Part shown: in pieces, positions 1 through 6,092 of the stretch | Layout: each line of letters opens with the position of its first letter | Position numbering within the stretch: position 1 is the first letter of the stretch | Assembly: GCA_043801935.1 (NCBI GenBank) | Contig: JAZDLO010000037.1 | Span: forward strand, 1-6,299 | Reading direction: 5' to 3' | From: JAZDLO01 sp043801935 | GTDB taxonomy: Bacteria > Actinomycetota > Thermoleophilia > RBG-16-64-13 | Length of the DNA stretch: 6,299 nt | Program-made: the position numbers and the translations under genes | Notes under the pieces: model-generated | Seen by the model: the letters and a program-made list of their open reading frames with translations, nothing else | What the model was told of the DNA's origin: nothing | The model's database searches: none

Positions 1-1
1 G

Positions 2-709
2 GGTTCGCCTCCTGGCTACGTGGGCTACGACGAAGGCGGTCAACTGACCGAGTCTGTGCGGCGCCGGCCCTACTCGGTCGTGCTGCTCGACGAGATCGAG
101 AAAGCTCATCCCGACGTCTTTAACATCCTCCTGCAGATACTGGAGGACGGCCGGCTTACCGACGCGCAGGGGCGCACGGTGGACTTCCGCAACTGCATCG
201 TCATCATGACCTCGAACATCGGCGCTTCCACGATCGCCAAGGGGCAGGTGTTGGGCTTCAGCGAGCCGGTGGAAGAGGGCGGTCTCGAATACGAGGAGAT
301 GAAGACCCGCGTCACCGGCGAGCTGAAGAAGATGTTCAAGCCCGAGTTCCTCAACCGGGTGGACGAGGTCATCGTGTTCCGCAAGCTCAGCCGCGCCGAG
401 ATCGCCGACATCGTGGCCCTGATGATGGCCCGGGTGGAAGACCAGCTCAAGGATCGGGAGATCGGTCTAGCCCTGACCCTGGAAGCCAAGGAACTGCTGG
501 TCAACGTGGGCTACGACCCCACCATGGGGGCGCGCCCGTTGCGGCGCGCCATCCAACGTCACGTCGAGGACCTGCTCGCCGAGGAAGTGCTCTCGGGCCG
601 GTTCCCGCGGGGCAGCACCGTGCTTCTGGATCGCGAAGACGACCACCTGGCGATCAGTGAGGTCATCCTCGGCGCGCCGGACGTCCTCGTGGCCGACGAG
701 TCCAAGTAA
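2..709 (+). CDS. clpC: ClpC-type AAA+ ATPase, C-terminal part (5' end outside window)
   Basis: This is the C-terminal 235 residues of a Clp/Hsp100 unfoldase, which threads damaged or regulated proteins into the ClpP protease in the cytosol. The fragment opens inside the second AAA+ domain with the pore-loop motif GYVG (fragment residues 5-8). It continues with a Walker B segment LLDEIEKAH (D30, E31), sensor 1 in TSNIGA (N72), the tripeptide LGF (about 84-86) in the position of the ClpP-docking loop, the arginine-finger region FLNRVDE, and sensor 2 in GARPLRR near the C-terminus. The LGF loop supports ClpC (a ClpP partner) rather than ClpB, as does the radA-disA context. The reading frame is open from base 2; the GTG at 20 is the valine of GYVG, not a start. 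The gene ends 13 bases before the radA ATG. The ClpC family is normally about 810-850 residues, so roughly 70% lies upstream. No defect is visible in the part seen. Confidence 0.96.
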   Translation, partial: GSPPGYVGYDEGGQLTESVRRRPYSVVLLDEIEKAHPDVFNILLQILEDGRLTDAQGRTVDFRNCIVIMTSNIGASTIAKGQVLGFSEPVEEGGLEYEEMKTRVTGELKKMFKPEFLNRVDEVIVFRKLSRAEIADIVALMMARVEDQLKDREIGLALTLEAKELLVNVGYDPTMGARPLRRAIQRHVEDLLAEEVLSGRFPRGSTVLLDREDDHLAISEVILGAPDVLVADESK

Positions 710-722
710 GGCGGGGCGGCCC

Positions 723-2150
723 ATGCCGCGCAGCAAGAGCTCCTTCATCTGCAGGGAGTGCGGGTACGCCTCCCCGGGATGGTTGGGTCGCTGTCCGGGG
801 TGCGGTCGCTGGAACACCATAGTCGAAGAAGCAGTCCGCGCCGGGGCTGCGCTACGCGTCGCGGGGCCGCAGCCAGCGGCGCCCGCGCTCATACGCCTGG
901 CCGACGTAGACCCCAGCGCCCAGAGCCGCATCGACACCGGCCTGGAGGAGTTGAACCGGGTGCTGGGAGGCGGTCTGGTGGCCGGCTCGGTAGTGCTTTT
1001 GGGCGGAGAGCCCGGTGTGGGCAAGAGCACGCTCCTTCTGCAGGCGTTGCTCGCCATGGAGACCCGGGGCGCATCCACGCTCTTGATCTCGGGCGAGGAG
1101 TCGGCTGCGCAGGTGAAGCTGCGCAGTGCCCGGCTCAGCGTAGCCGGCGGTGGATTGCGCCTGCTCATCGAGACCCAGACCGAGGCGGTGGTGGCTGCGC
1201 TTGAGCACCTGAAGCCGGCCGTCTGCGTGGTCGACTCGGTGCAGACGCTCTGGTCGTCGGAGGTGGGGTCGACCCCCGGCTCCATAGCCCAGATACGCGA
1301 TGCCGCCGGTCAACTTCTGCGGGTGGCGAAGGCCAACGGGATCGCCCTCGTACTGGTGGGCCACGTCACCAAAGATGGCGAGTTGGCCGGCCCCCGGGTG
1401 TTGGAGCACATGGTCGACGCCGTGCTCTCGTTCGAAGGAGAGCGCGCCCAGCCGTTCCGCATCCTGAGGGCGGTGAAGAACCGCTTTGGCTCCACCAACG
1501 AGGTGGGTGTCTTCCAGATGGCGGAACAAGGCCTCAAGGAAGTCCCCGATCCCTCTTCAGTCTTCTTAGAAGAAGGCGATCTCCGGTCGGGGTCGGCGGT
1601 AGTCCCGGTGCTGGAGGGTACCCGCTGTCTCCTGGCAGAGGTGCAGGCGCTGGTGGCTCCCAGCAGTATGGCCATGCCGCAGCGGGTGGCGCGCGGCGTC
1701 GACCGCAACCGTCTGGCCATGATCGTAGCCGTTCTCAGCCGCCGGGCGCGACTGCCTCTGCTGAAATGTGACATCTTTGTTAATGTTGCAGGGGGACTTG
1801 TCCTCGAAGATCCCGCCGCCGACCTGGCGGTGGCTCTGGCCGTGGCTTCGGCCTGGCGGGATGGCAACGACGGCCAAGGCGTGGCCGCGTTCGGCGAGGT
1901 GAGTCTCACCGGCAAGGTGCGCTATGTGCTGCAAGGGGAGAAGCGCATCCAGGAGTTGGTCCGGCGCGGGTTTCCCCGGATAGTGGTCCCTGGTCGGAAC
2001 GCGGAGGAGCTCTCCGGGACCGGGGGCTGGGCTTCGGGAGTGGAGCTGCGGGCGGTCGCCGACATCGGACAAGCGGTCACACAGGTGGTCAAAGGTGGTC
2101 AAGAACACGGCAGGGAGGAGCACGCGTGGGTAAACGGCCGCCAGCCCTAG
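723..2150 (+). CDS. radA: DNA repair and recombination ATPase RadA (Sms)
   Basis: RadA is a RecA-like hexameric ATPase that drives branch migration and processes recombination intermediates. The 475-residue protein (E. coli RadA has 460) shows all the family parts. An N-terminal zinc finger has C10, C13, C24 and C27. The Walker A motif is GEPGVGKST (95-103, K101), and the Walker B region VCVVDS has D171. The RadA signature KNRFG is at 252-256. A C-terminal Lon-like domain carries DPAADLAVAL where active Lon has its catalytic serine, so no protease activity is expected. I chose ATG 723 because the product then begins just before the zinc finger and has AAGGCGG at 708-714 as ribosome binding site; the in-frame GTG at 657 lies inside clpC. 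The last ~18 residues look aberrant. An exact 10-bp tandem repeat at 2083-2102 shifts the frame and carries the gene 25 bases into disA. In B. subtilis and mycobacteria RadA is reported to bind and restrain DisA, which fits the adjacency. Confidence 0.97.
   Translation: MPRSKSSFICRECGYASPGWLGRCPGCGRWNTIVEEAVRAGAALRVAGPQPAAPALIRLADVDPSAQSRIDTGLEELNRVLGGGLVAGSVVLLGGEPGVGKSTLLLQALLAMETRGASTLLISGEESAAQVKLRSARLSVAGGGLRLLIETQTEAVVAALEHLKPAVCVVDSVQTLWSSEVGSTPGSIAQIRDAAGQLLRVAKANGIALVLVGHVTKDGELAGPRVLEHMVDAVLSFEGERAQPFRILRAVKNRFGSTNEVGVFQMAEQGLKEVPDPSSVFLEEGDLRSGSAVVPVLEGTRCLLAEVQALVAPSSMAMPQRVARGVDRNRLAMIVAVLSRRARLPLLKCDIFVNVAGGLVLEDPAADLAVALAVASAWRDGNDGQGVAAFGEVSLTGKVRYVLQGEKRIQELVRRGFPRIVVPGRNAEELSGTGGWASGVELRAVADIGQAVTQVVKGGQEHGREEHAWVNGRQP
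2083..2102 (+). repeat. Exact 10-bp tandem duplication in the radA 3' end
   Basis: The unit AGGTGGTCAA occurs twice, back to back, at 2083-2092 and 2093-2102. Ten is not a multiple of three, so gaining or losing one copy changes the radA frame. With both copies RadA reads on to TAG at 2148-2150 (475 residues). With one copy it would end at TAA 2131-2133 (466 residues, tail KNTAGRSTRG), overlapping disA by only 8 bases. The repeat lies after the last recognisable Lon-like strand, so either tail is probably tolerated. That it arose by slipped-strand duplication is inference; an assembly error is possible. Confidence 0.9.
2113..2120 (+). promoter_or_regulatory. Strong ribosome binding site for disA, inside radA
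   Basis: GGGAGGAG lies 5 bases upstream of the GTG at 2126. It is one of the best Shine-Dalgarno matches in the window and fixes the disA start at that GTG. It sits within the radA tail, so ribosomes finishing radA pass directly over it. Confidence 0.75.
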
Positions 2151-3208
2151 AGGAAAGGCTTGTTGAAGCCCTGCAGATGATCGCCCCAGGCACGGTGATC
2201 CGTCAGGCGGTCGACAACGTCGTGCGGGCCCGTACCGGCGCCCTGCTCGTCTTCGCCGACGAGGAGGAGATCAAGCCCATGATCTCCGGAGGCATCGACA
2301 TCGACGTCGAGCTTGCGCCGATGATCCTTTACGAGCTGGCAAAGATGGATGGCGCCATCCTCCTCGACCGGACCGGCACGCACATCATCCACGCCAACGT
2401 GCAGCTGATGCCCGACGCCACCATCGAGTCGCAGGAGACAGGCACCCGCCACCGTACGGCCGAGCGGGTGGCCAAGCAGATCGACGCTCTCGCCATCTCG
2501 ATCTCGGCTGCCCGTGACGTGGTCACTATCTACTTGGCCGACATCCGCTACATCATGGACCCCATCCGCACCATCCTGGACAAGGCGAATCAGGCCTTGC
2601 AGACCCTGGAGAAGTTCAAGGCCCGGCTCAACCAGGTGTCGACCTCGCTCTCGGCGCTCGAGTTCGAAGACGCTGTGACTCTGCACGACGTGCTGGCAGT
2701 GCTGCAGCGTTCGGAGATGGTCTTGGTCATCGTCCAAGAGATCGAGCGTTACATCATCGAGCTGGGCAACGAAGGCCGGCTGGTCCAACTCCAGCTTGAG
2801 GAACTCATGGTGGATGTGCGCGAGGACAGAGCGGCTGTCATGGCCGACTATCTGCCCGAGGCTACGCCCGCCCGGCTGGAGGAGGCTCGGGACGCGCTGG
2901 GAGCATTGCCCTCCGAAGAGTTGCTGTCCCTTGGGCGGCTGGGCGAGGTCCTGGGCTACGCCCCCGATGTGAACGCGTTGGAAAAGCATATGAGCCCGCG
3001 CGGCTATCGCATGCTCCGCAAGATCCCTCGGTTGAACTACCAGGTGATCGAGGCCTTGGCAGGGCACTTCGGCAATCTGCGGGCCATGCTGGACGTGACC
3101 GTCGAAGAGCTGGCTGCCGTCGACGGGCTGGGGATGGCCCGGGCGCAGGACATCAAGGAGGGCTTGGTGCGTTTGCGTGAGCTCAATCTGCTGGAGCGAT
3201 ACGGATAA
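2126..3208 (+). CDS. disA: Diadenylate cyclase DisA (DNA integrity scanning protein)
   Basis: DisA condenses two ATP molecules into cyclic di-AMP and scans DNA; its cyclase activity drops when it meets branched recombination intermediates. The protein has 360 residues, a typical family length. The N-terminal DAC domain has the catalytic DGA motif at D75-G76-A77 and the ATP-binding motif GTRHRT at 106-111. These positions agree with the numbering I recall for Thermotoga DisA. A helical middle region (about 145-290) is followed by a C-terminal helix-hairpin-helix DNA-binding domain, with the VDGLG hairpin at 332-336. After the RHR motif the usual ISxRR is ISAAR here (A129, R130 kept); actinobacterial homologues also vary at this site, so activity is still expected. 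The GTG start overlaps radA by 25 bases and is set by GGGAGGAG at 2113-2120. The stop shares a base with the next start, so radA, disA and carD are probably translationally coupled. Confidence 0.97.
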   Translation: MGKRPPALEERLVEALQMIAPGTVIRQAVDNVVRARTGALLVFADEEEIKPMISGGIDIDVELAPMILYELAKMDGAILLDRTGTHIIHANVQLMPDATIESQETGTRHRTAERVAKQIDALAISISAARDVVTIYLADIRYIMDPIRTILDKANQALQTLEKFKARLNQVSTSLSALEFEDAVTLHDVLAVLQRSEMVLVIVQEIERYIIELGNEGRLVQLQLEELMVDVREDRAAVMADYLPEATPARLEEARDALGALPSEELLSLGRLGEVLGYAPDVNALEKHMSPRGYRMLRKIPRLNYQVIEALAGHFGNLRAMLDVTVEELAAVDGLGMARAQDIKEGLVRLRELNLLERYG

Positions 3209-3711
3209 TGTTCAACGTAGGGGACACCGTCGTCTATCCGCACCACGGGGCGGGCCGCATACTGGAGATCGTCGAGCAAGACTTTCAGGGTACACCCCGC
3301 CCGTTCTACAGCATCCAGATCTTGCACAACGACATGACGGTTATGGTCCCAGTGGATGGGGTCGAGAAGGCGGGGATCCGGGCTGTGATCTCCGAGCCCA
3401 TGGTGGAGGAAGTGCTCGGCGTCCTACGGGACGATCCCACCAAGATGCCGAAGAACTGGAACCGTCGGATCAAACACAACCGCGACAAGATCAAGACCGG
3501 GGACGTGTTGGAGATCGCCGACGTGCTGCGCAATCTCGCCTTGAGGGATTCCGAGAAGGGCCTTTCCACCGGAGAGAAGCAGATGTATGGCAAGGTCAAG
3601 CACATCTTGGCCTCCGAGTTGATGTATGCCATGCGTATGCGGGAAGACGATGCCGTCCGCTTCCTTGACGGCATCCTCGCCGAGATTTGTGCTCAGCCGC
3701 GCTGCGACTAG
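3208..3711 (+). CDS. carD: CarD/CdnL-family RNA polymerase-binding transcription regulator
   Basis: CarD-family proteins bind the RNA polymerase beta subunit and the upstream edge of the melted promoter, and change open-complex stability. The 167-residue protein is close to M. tuberculosis CarD (162). The N-terminal Tudor-like RNA polymerase-interaction domain begins FNVGDTVVYPHHGAGRI (2-18) and includes the MTVMVPVDG strand near 43-51. The C-terminal helical DNA-binding domain contains PKNWNRRIKHN, with W84 in the place of the mycobacterial tryptophan that wedges into the promoter minor groove, followed by GLSTGEKQM. The domain order and matched length separate it from the N-terminal domain of Mfd, which is fused to a helicase. 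The ATG overlaps the disA stop (TAATG); the only upstream Shine-Dalgarno candidate is GGAG at 3193-3196, 11 bases away, so translation probably relies on disA. The symbol follows family usage; the equivalent in other phyla is called cdnL. Confidence 0.94.
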   Translation: MFNVGDTVVYPHHGAGRILEIVEQDFQGTPRPFYSIQILHNDMTVMVPVDGVEKAGIRAVISEPMVEEVLGVLRDDPTKMPKNWNRRIKHNRDKIKTGDVLEIADVLRNLALRDSEKGLSTGEKQMYGKVKHILASELMYAMRMREDDAVRFLDGILAEICAQPRCD

Positions 3712-3712
3712 G

Positions 3713-3741
3713 TTGACACAGGGAGAAGGGGCAGTGATCGT
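3713..3741 (+). promoter_or_regulatory. Possible internal promoter between carD and the yacL-like gene
   Basis: A perfect TTGACA (3713-3718) begins one base after the carD stop. Seventeen bases later GATCGT (3736-3741) matches TATAAT at three positions, including the important second A and final T. A transcript would begin near 3748 and include the ribosome binding region before ATG 3768, but would exclude the TTG at 3741. The -10 is weak, so this is only a candidate. Confidence 0.35.
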
Positions 3742-3767
3742 TGGCCGAGCAAAAGGGCGGTGAGCCG

Positions 3768-4814
3768 ATGGTATTCGCCGTAAGACTGCTGCTGGCCCTC
3801 GTGGGAGGCGTGACCTGCTACGAGTTGGCGGTGGCCTTTCTGCCCGGCGCCGACCTGGCTCCGGTCCCCTACGGGCTCTTCGTGGCGTTGTGCGTCATAG
3901 TGGGGGTAGTACTGGGTGTCGTGTTGGGCGGCTTCCTCGGCCGGGCCACGACCAAACTGGGCCGGCGGCTCGACAGGTCCAGCTCGCTCCTCACCGCGAG
4001 CGGTCTCATTTTTACCACCATCGGGCTCATCGTCGGTCTGTGCATCGCTGCGCTCGGCGGATTGGCCATCAAGAACCTTCCCGTGGTCGGGCCGTATCTG
4101 TTGCCGCTGCTGTACGCCGTCAGTGGTTACCTGTTCGCCTACCTGGGTTACAAGCGGCACACCGATATGGCTCGCGTCTTGGGCTTCAGGGGACTCCTGC
4201 AGCAGCCGGGCGCAAAGCAGTTCATGGGCCCCAAAGTGCTCGACACCTCGGTGATCATCGACGGGCGCATCGGCGACGTGGCGGGGACGGGCTTTCTGGA
4301 AGGCGACCTGGTGATCCCCGGCTTTGTCCTAGAGGAGCTGCAGTCCATCGCGGACTCAGCCGAGCCCGGCAAGCGGGCCCGCGGACGGCGCGGGCTGGAC
4401 ACGGTGCACGACCTGCAGGAGGCGTACAGCCGGGTGATCATCATCGAGCGGGATTTCCCCGGCGTCGGCGAGGTGGACGCCAAGCTGATCAAGCTCGCCA
4501 AGGAGATGAAAGCCTGCATCCTCACCACCGACTACAATCTCAACAAGTTGTCGCAGATCCAGGGGGTGGAGGTGCTCAACGTCAATGAGCTTGCCAACAT
4601 CCTGAAGGCCGTGGTTTTGCCCGGCGAGAGCTTGAGCGTGCGGGTGCTGCGCGAGGGCAAGGAAGAAGATCAGGGCGTGGCGTACTTGAATGATGGGACC
4701 ATGGTCGTGATAGAGGGCGGCCGCAGCCGGGTGGGTGAAGAGGTGGAGGTGGAGGTCAGCTCGGTGCTTCAGAACCCGTCCGGCAAGATGATCTTCACGC
4801 GACTGGTCTCCTGA
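3768..4814 (+). CDS. yacL: YacL-like membrane protein with PIN ribonuclease and TRAM domains
   Basis: This is a predicted membrane-anchored RNase of unknown biological role, 348 residues from ATG 3768. Four hydrophobic segments (about 3-25, 35-57, 77-101, 106-127) are followed by a basic turn and a cytoplasmic PIN domain. The PIN domain has the four acidic metal-binding residues expected of an active nuclease: D159 (VLDTSVIIDGRI), E190 (VLEELQ), D237 (EVDAKLIKLA) and D255 (TTDYNLNK). A TRAM domain, a putative RNA-binding fold, fills about 285-347. The architecture and place upstream of ispD match B. subtilis YacL. Unlike VapC toxins, it has no small antitoxin gene beside it. Start choice: ATG 3768 gives the usual short lead into the first membrane helix and has GGTGA at 3759-3763; TTG 3741, preceded by AAGGGG at 3726-3731, would add nine residues and cannot be excluded. 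RNase activity is inferred from the motifs. Confidence 0.9.
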   Translation: MVFAVRLLLALVGGVTCYELAVAFLPGADLAPVPYGLFVALCVIVGVVLGVVLGGFLGRATTKLGRRLDRSSSLLTASGLIFTTIGLIVGLCIAALGGLAIKNLPVVGPYLLPLLYAVSGYLFAYLGYKRHTDMARVLGFRGLLQQPGAKQFMGPKVLDTSVIIDGRIGDVAGTGFLEGDLVIPGFVLEELQSIADSAEPGKRARGRRGLDTVHDLQEAYSRVIIIERDFPGVGEVDAKLIKLAKEMKACILTTDYNLNKLSQIQGVEVLNVNELANILKAVVLPGESLSVRVLREGKEEDQGVAYLNDGTMVVIEGGRSRVGEEVEVEVSSVLQNPSGKMIFTRLVS

Positions 4815-4826
4815 CAGGGAGGTAGC

Positions 4827-5546
4827 ATGGGCGGTTCGGGACTCAGCCTTGCTCTGGTGGTGGCCGCGGCAGGCTACGGCACCCGGCTCGACTCGGGGCT
4901 TCCCAAACAGTACGTGCCCCTGTTGGGCATACCCATGCTGCAGCGGACCCTCAGCGCGCTCAGTTCGTGCGTAGAGGTGGACGCACTGGCCGTGGTGGTC
5001 AACTACCAGGACGTGGAGTATTGCCGGTCCGAGATCACCATGGAGCGGATCGGCAAGGTGGTGCGGGTGACGGCCGGGGGCGACGAGCGGCCTCTCTCGG
5101 TGCGCAACGGTCTGCTGGCCCTCGCGGAAGCCGGCACCTGGGATCTGGTCGGGGTGCATGACGGGGCCCGGCCCCTGGTGACGTGCCTGGAGATCGGTCG
5201 GGCCATCGCCGCCGTGGCGGCCGATCCCACTCTGGATGGAGCGGTGTTGGCCGTACCGAGCAGAGATACGGTGAAGATCGTCGACGCCGCCGGCCTCATA
5301 GAGAGCACGCCCGACCGGCGTTACTTGTGGCGCGCTCAGACTCCGCAGATCTTCCGCTGGCAGGTGCTCATGGACACCTACACGCAGGCCGAAGAGGCCC
5401 TCCTGGGGGCGACCGATGACGCCTCGCTGGTGGAGGCGCGCGGAGGCCGGGTGGCAGTGGTGGAGGGCTCTCCCGAGAACTTCAAGGTCACGGACAGATT
5501 CGACTTGCGCCACGCCGAACAGATCCTGGCGGAGCGCAGGCGGTGA
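4827..5546 (+). CDS. ispD: 2-C-methyl-D-erythritol 4-phosphate cytidylyltransferase
   Basis: IspD joins CTP and methylerythritol 4-phosphate to give CDP-methylerythritol, the third step of the MEP isoprenoid pathway, in the cytosol. The 239-residue protein has the nucleotidyltransferase signature AAAGYGTRLDSGLPKQY, with R20 and K27 at the same numbers as the catalytic residues of E. coli IspD. It also has VHDGARPLV (D112), the VPSRDTVK segment, TPDRRYLWRAQTPQIF in the substrate-binding region, and NFKVTDRFDL with K220 near the C-terminus. Length and motifs are normal and nothing is missing. The ATG follows the yacL-like stop by 12 bases and has an excellent ribosome binding site, AGGGAGGT at 4816-4823. 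Its stop overlaps the ispF start, so the two are coupled. IspE, which acts between IspD and IspF, is not in the window. Confidence 0.97.
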   Translation: MGGSGLSLALVVAAAGYGTRLDSGLPKQYVPLLGIPMLQRTLSALSSCVEVDALAVVVNYQDVEYCRSEITMERIGKVVRVTAGGDERPLSVRNGLLALAEAGTWDLVGVHDGARPLVTCLEIGRAIAAVAADPTLDGAVLAVPSRDTVKIVDAAGLIESTPDRRYLWRAQTPQIFRWQVLMDTYTQAEEALLGATDDASLVEARGGRVAVVEGSPENFKVTDRFDLRHAEQILAERRR

Positions 5547-6058
5547 CGGAGGCCGGACCCGCGCTGCGCGTCGGCCTCGGCTACGACGCCCACCGTTTCG
5601 CTCCAGACCGCGCGCTCGTGCTGGGCGGGGTAAGATTACGCGAGCACGACGGTCTGCAAGGCCACAGCGACGCCGACGTGCTGGTCCACGCAGTGATGGA
5701 CGCGTTGCTGGGCGCGGCGGGGTTGGAGGATATCGGCCATTACTTCCCCGACAGCGACCCGGTGTTCGCCGGCGCCGACAGCCTGAAGTTGCTGGCGGCC
5801 GTCGCCGGTGTGTTGGGTGAGAACGGCTGGCGGCCGGTCAACGTGGACGCCGTGGTCATCTGCGAGGAGCCGCGGATCGCTCCTCACCGGCGGGCCATGC
5901 GCGGGCGTTTGGCCACGGCTCTCGGGGTGGGGATCGATCGGGTGGGGTTGAGAGGCACCACCACTGAAGGTATGGGCTTCACCGGGCGGCGCGAGGGTAT
6001 CGCGGCCCAGGCGGTGGCCCTGGTAGAGCGGGTCCTGCCGCCGGATGCCGGCGGATAG
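5543..6058 (+). CDS. ispF: 2-C-methyl-D-erythritol 2,4-cyclodiphosphate synthase
   Basis: IspF cyclises CDP-methylerythritol 2-phosphate, releasing CMP, in the fifth step of the MEP pathway. Family members are homotrimers with a zinc ion at each active site. The 171-residue protein has the zinc ligands D15 and H17 in GYDAHRF and H49 in GHSDADVLVHAVMDALLGAA. It also has DIGHYFPDSDP, and T140-T141-E142 within TTTEGMGFTGRREGIAA, the nucleotide-binding signature. About seven residues precede the usual start of the fold, making it slightly longer than E. coli IspF. The GTG start overlaps the ispD stop (GTGA), with GGAG at 5531-5534 as a modest ribosome binding site; the conserved core begins only about nine residues later, leaving little room for another start. 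A strong potential hairpin covers codons 3-12, and a second small one sits at the very end of the gene. Confidence 0.97.
   Translation: MTEAGPALRVGLGYDAHRFAPDRALVLGGVRLREHDGLQGHSDADVLVHAVMDALLGAAGLEDIGHYFPDSDPVFAGADSLKLLAAVAGVLGENGWRPVNVDAVVICEEPRIAPHRRAMRGRLATALGVGIDRVGLRGTTTEGMGFTGRREGIAAQAVALVERVLPPDAGG
5549..5578 (+). promoter_or_regulatory. Potential hairpin just inside the ispF start
   Basis: GAGGCCG (5549-5555) and CGGCCTC (5572-5578) are perfect inverted repeats, extended by a G-U pair (5556/5571). Between them CGCG (5560-5563) can pair with CGCG (5567-5570) around a CTG loop, leaving a three-base ACC bulge. The structure begins four bases after the ispF GTG start codon, within the initiating ribosome's footprint, so it could slow initiation or make it depend on ribosomes arriving from ispD. 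The pairing is read directly; any function is inference. Confidence 0.4.
6038..6054 (+). other. Small perfect inverted repeat at the ispF 3' end
   Basis: CCGCCGG (6038-6044) and CCGGCGG (6048-6054) form a 7-bp stem with a three-base ATG loop, ending two bases before the ispF TAG. No T-run follows, so it is not a standard intrinsic terminator. It could stabilise the upstream RNA or act as a pause, or it may be a chance product of the high GC content. Confidence 0.35.
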
Positions 6059-6092
6059 GCCCGGAGTTCACGACTTAAGAGAGACTGTGAAG

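Noticed and set aside
657..722. Upstream in-frame GTG start for radA
   Set aside because: It would add 22 residues encoded inside clpC ahead of the zinc finger, which normally lies near the N-terminus; ATG 723 has a suitable ribosome binding site.
716..729. GCGGC/GCCGC inverted repeat around the radA ATG
   Set aside because: Only a 5-bp stem with a four-base loop; such pairs are common by chance at this GC content.
467..1285. Open frame on the - strand (272 codons) across clpC-radA
   Set aside because: It crosses the junction of two clear genes; composition is low-complexity Ser/Arg/Pro typical of a shadow frame.
2147..3067. Long open frame on the - strand (306 codons) opposite disA
   Set aside because: It lies almost wholly within disA, has no family motif, and is explained by strong third-position GC bias.
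3890..4588. Second + strand open frame (232 codons) inside the yacL-like gene
   Set aside because: Arg/Gly/His-rich translation with no motif; the overlapping frame carries membrane helices, PIN and TRAM signatures.
4737..4757. Short GAGGTG repeats in the yacL-like 3' end
   Set aside because: They encode alternating Glu-Val in a beta strand of the TRAM domain, where such sequence is normal, and keep the frame.
4356..5513. Long open frame on the - strand (385 codons) opposite the yacL-like gene and ispD
   Set aside because: It spans two well-supported + strand genes and their junction. Its translation has no recognisable motif and is the His/Gly/Arg-rich sequence expected from the mirror of GC-rich codon usage.
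6059..6092. Possible promoter or leader regulator (such as a T-box) before gltX
   Set aside because: The 34-base gap is far too short for a T-box, and no -35/-10 pair with acceptable spacing is visible.
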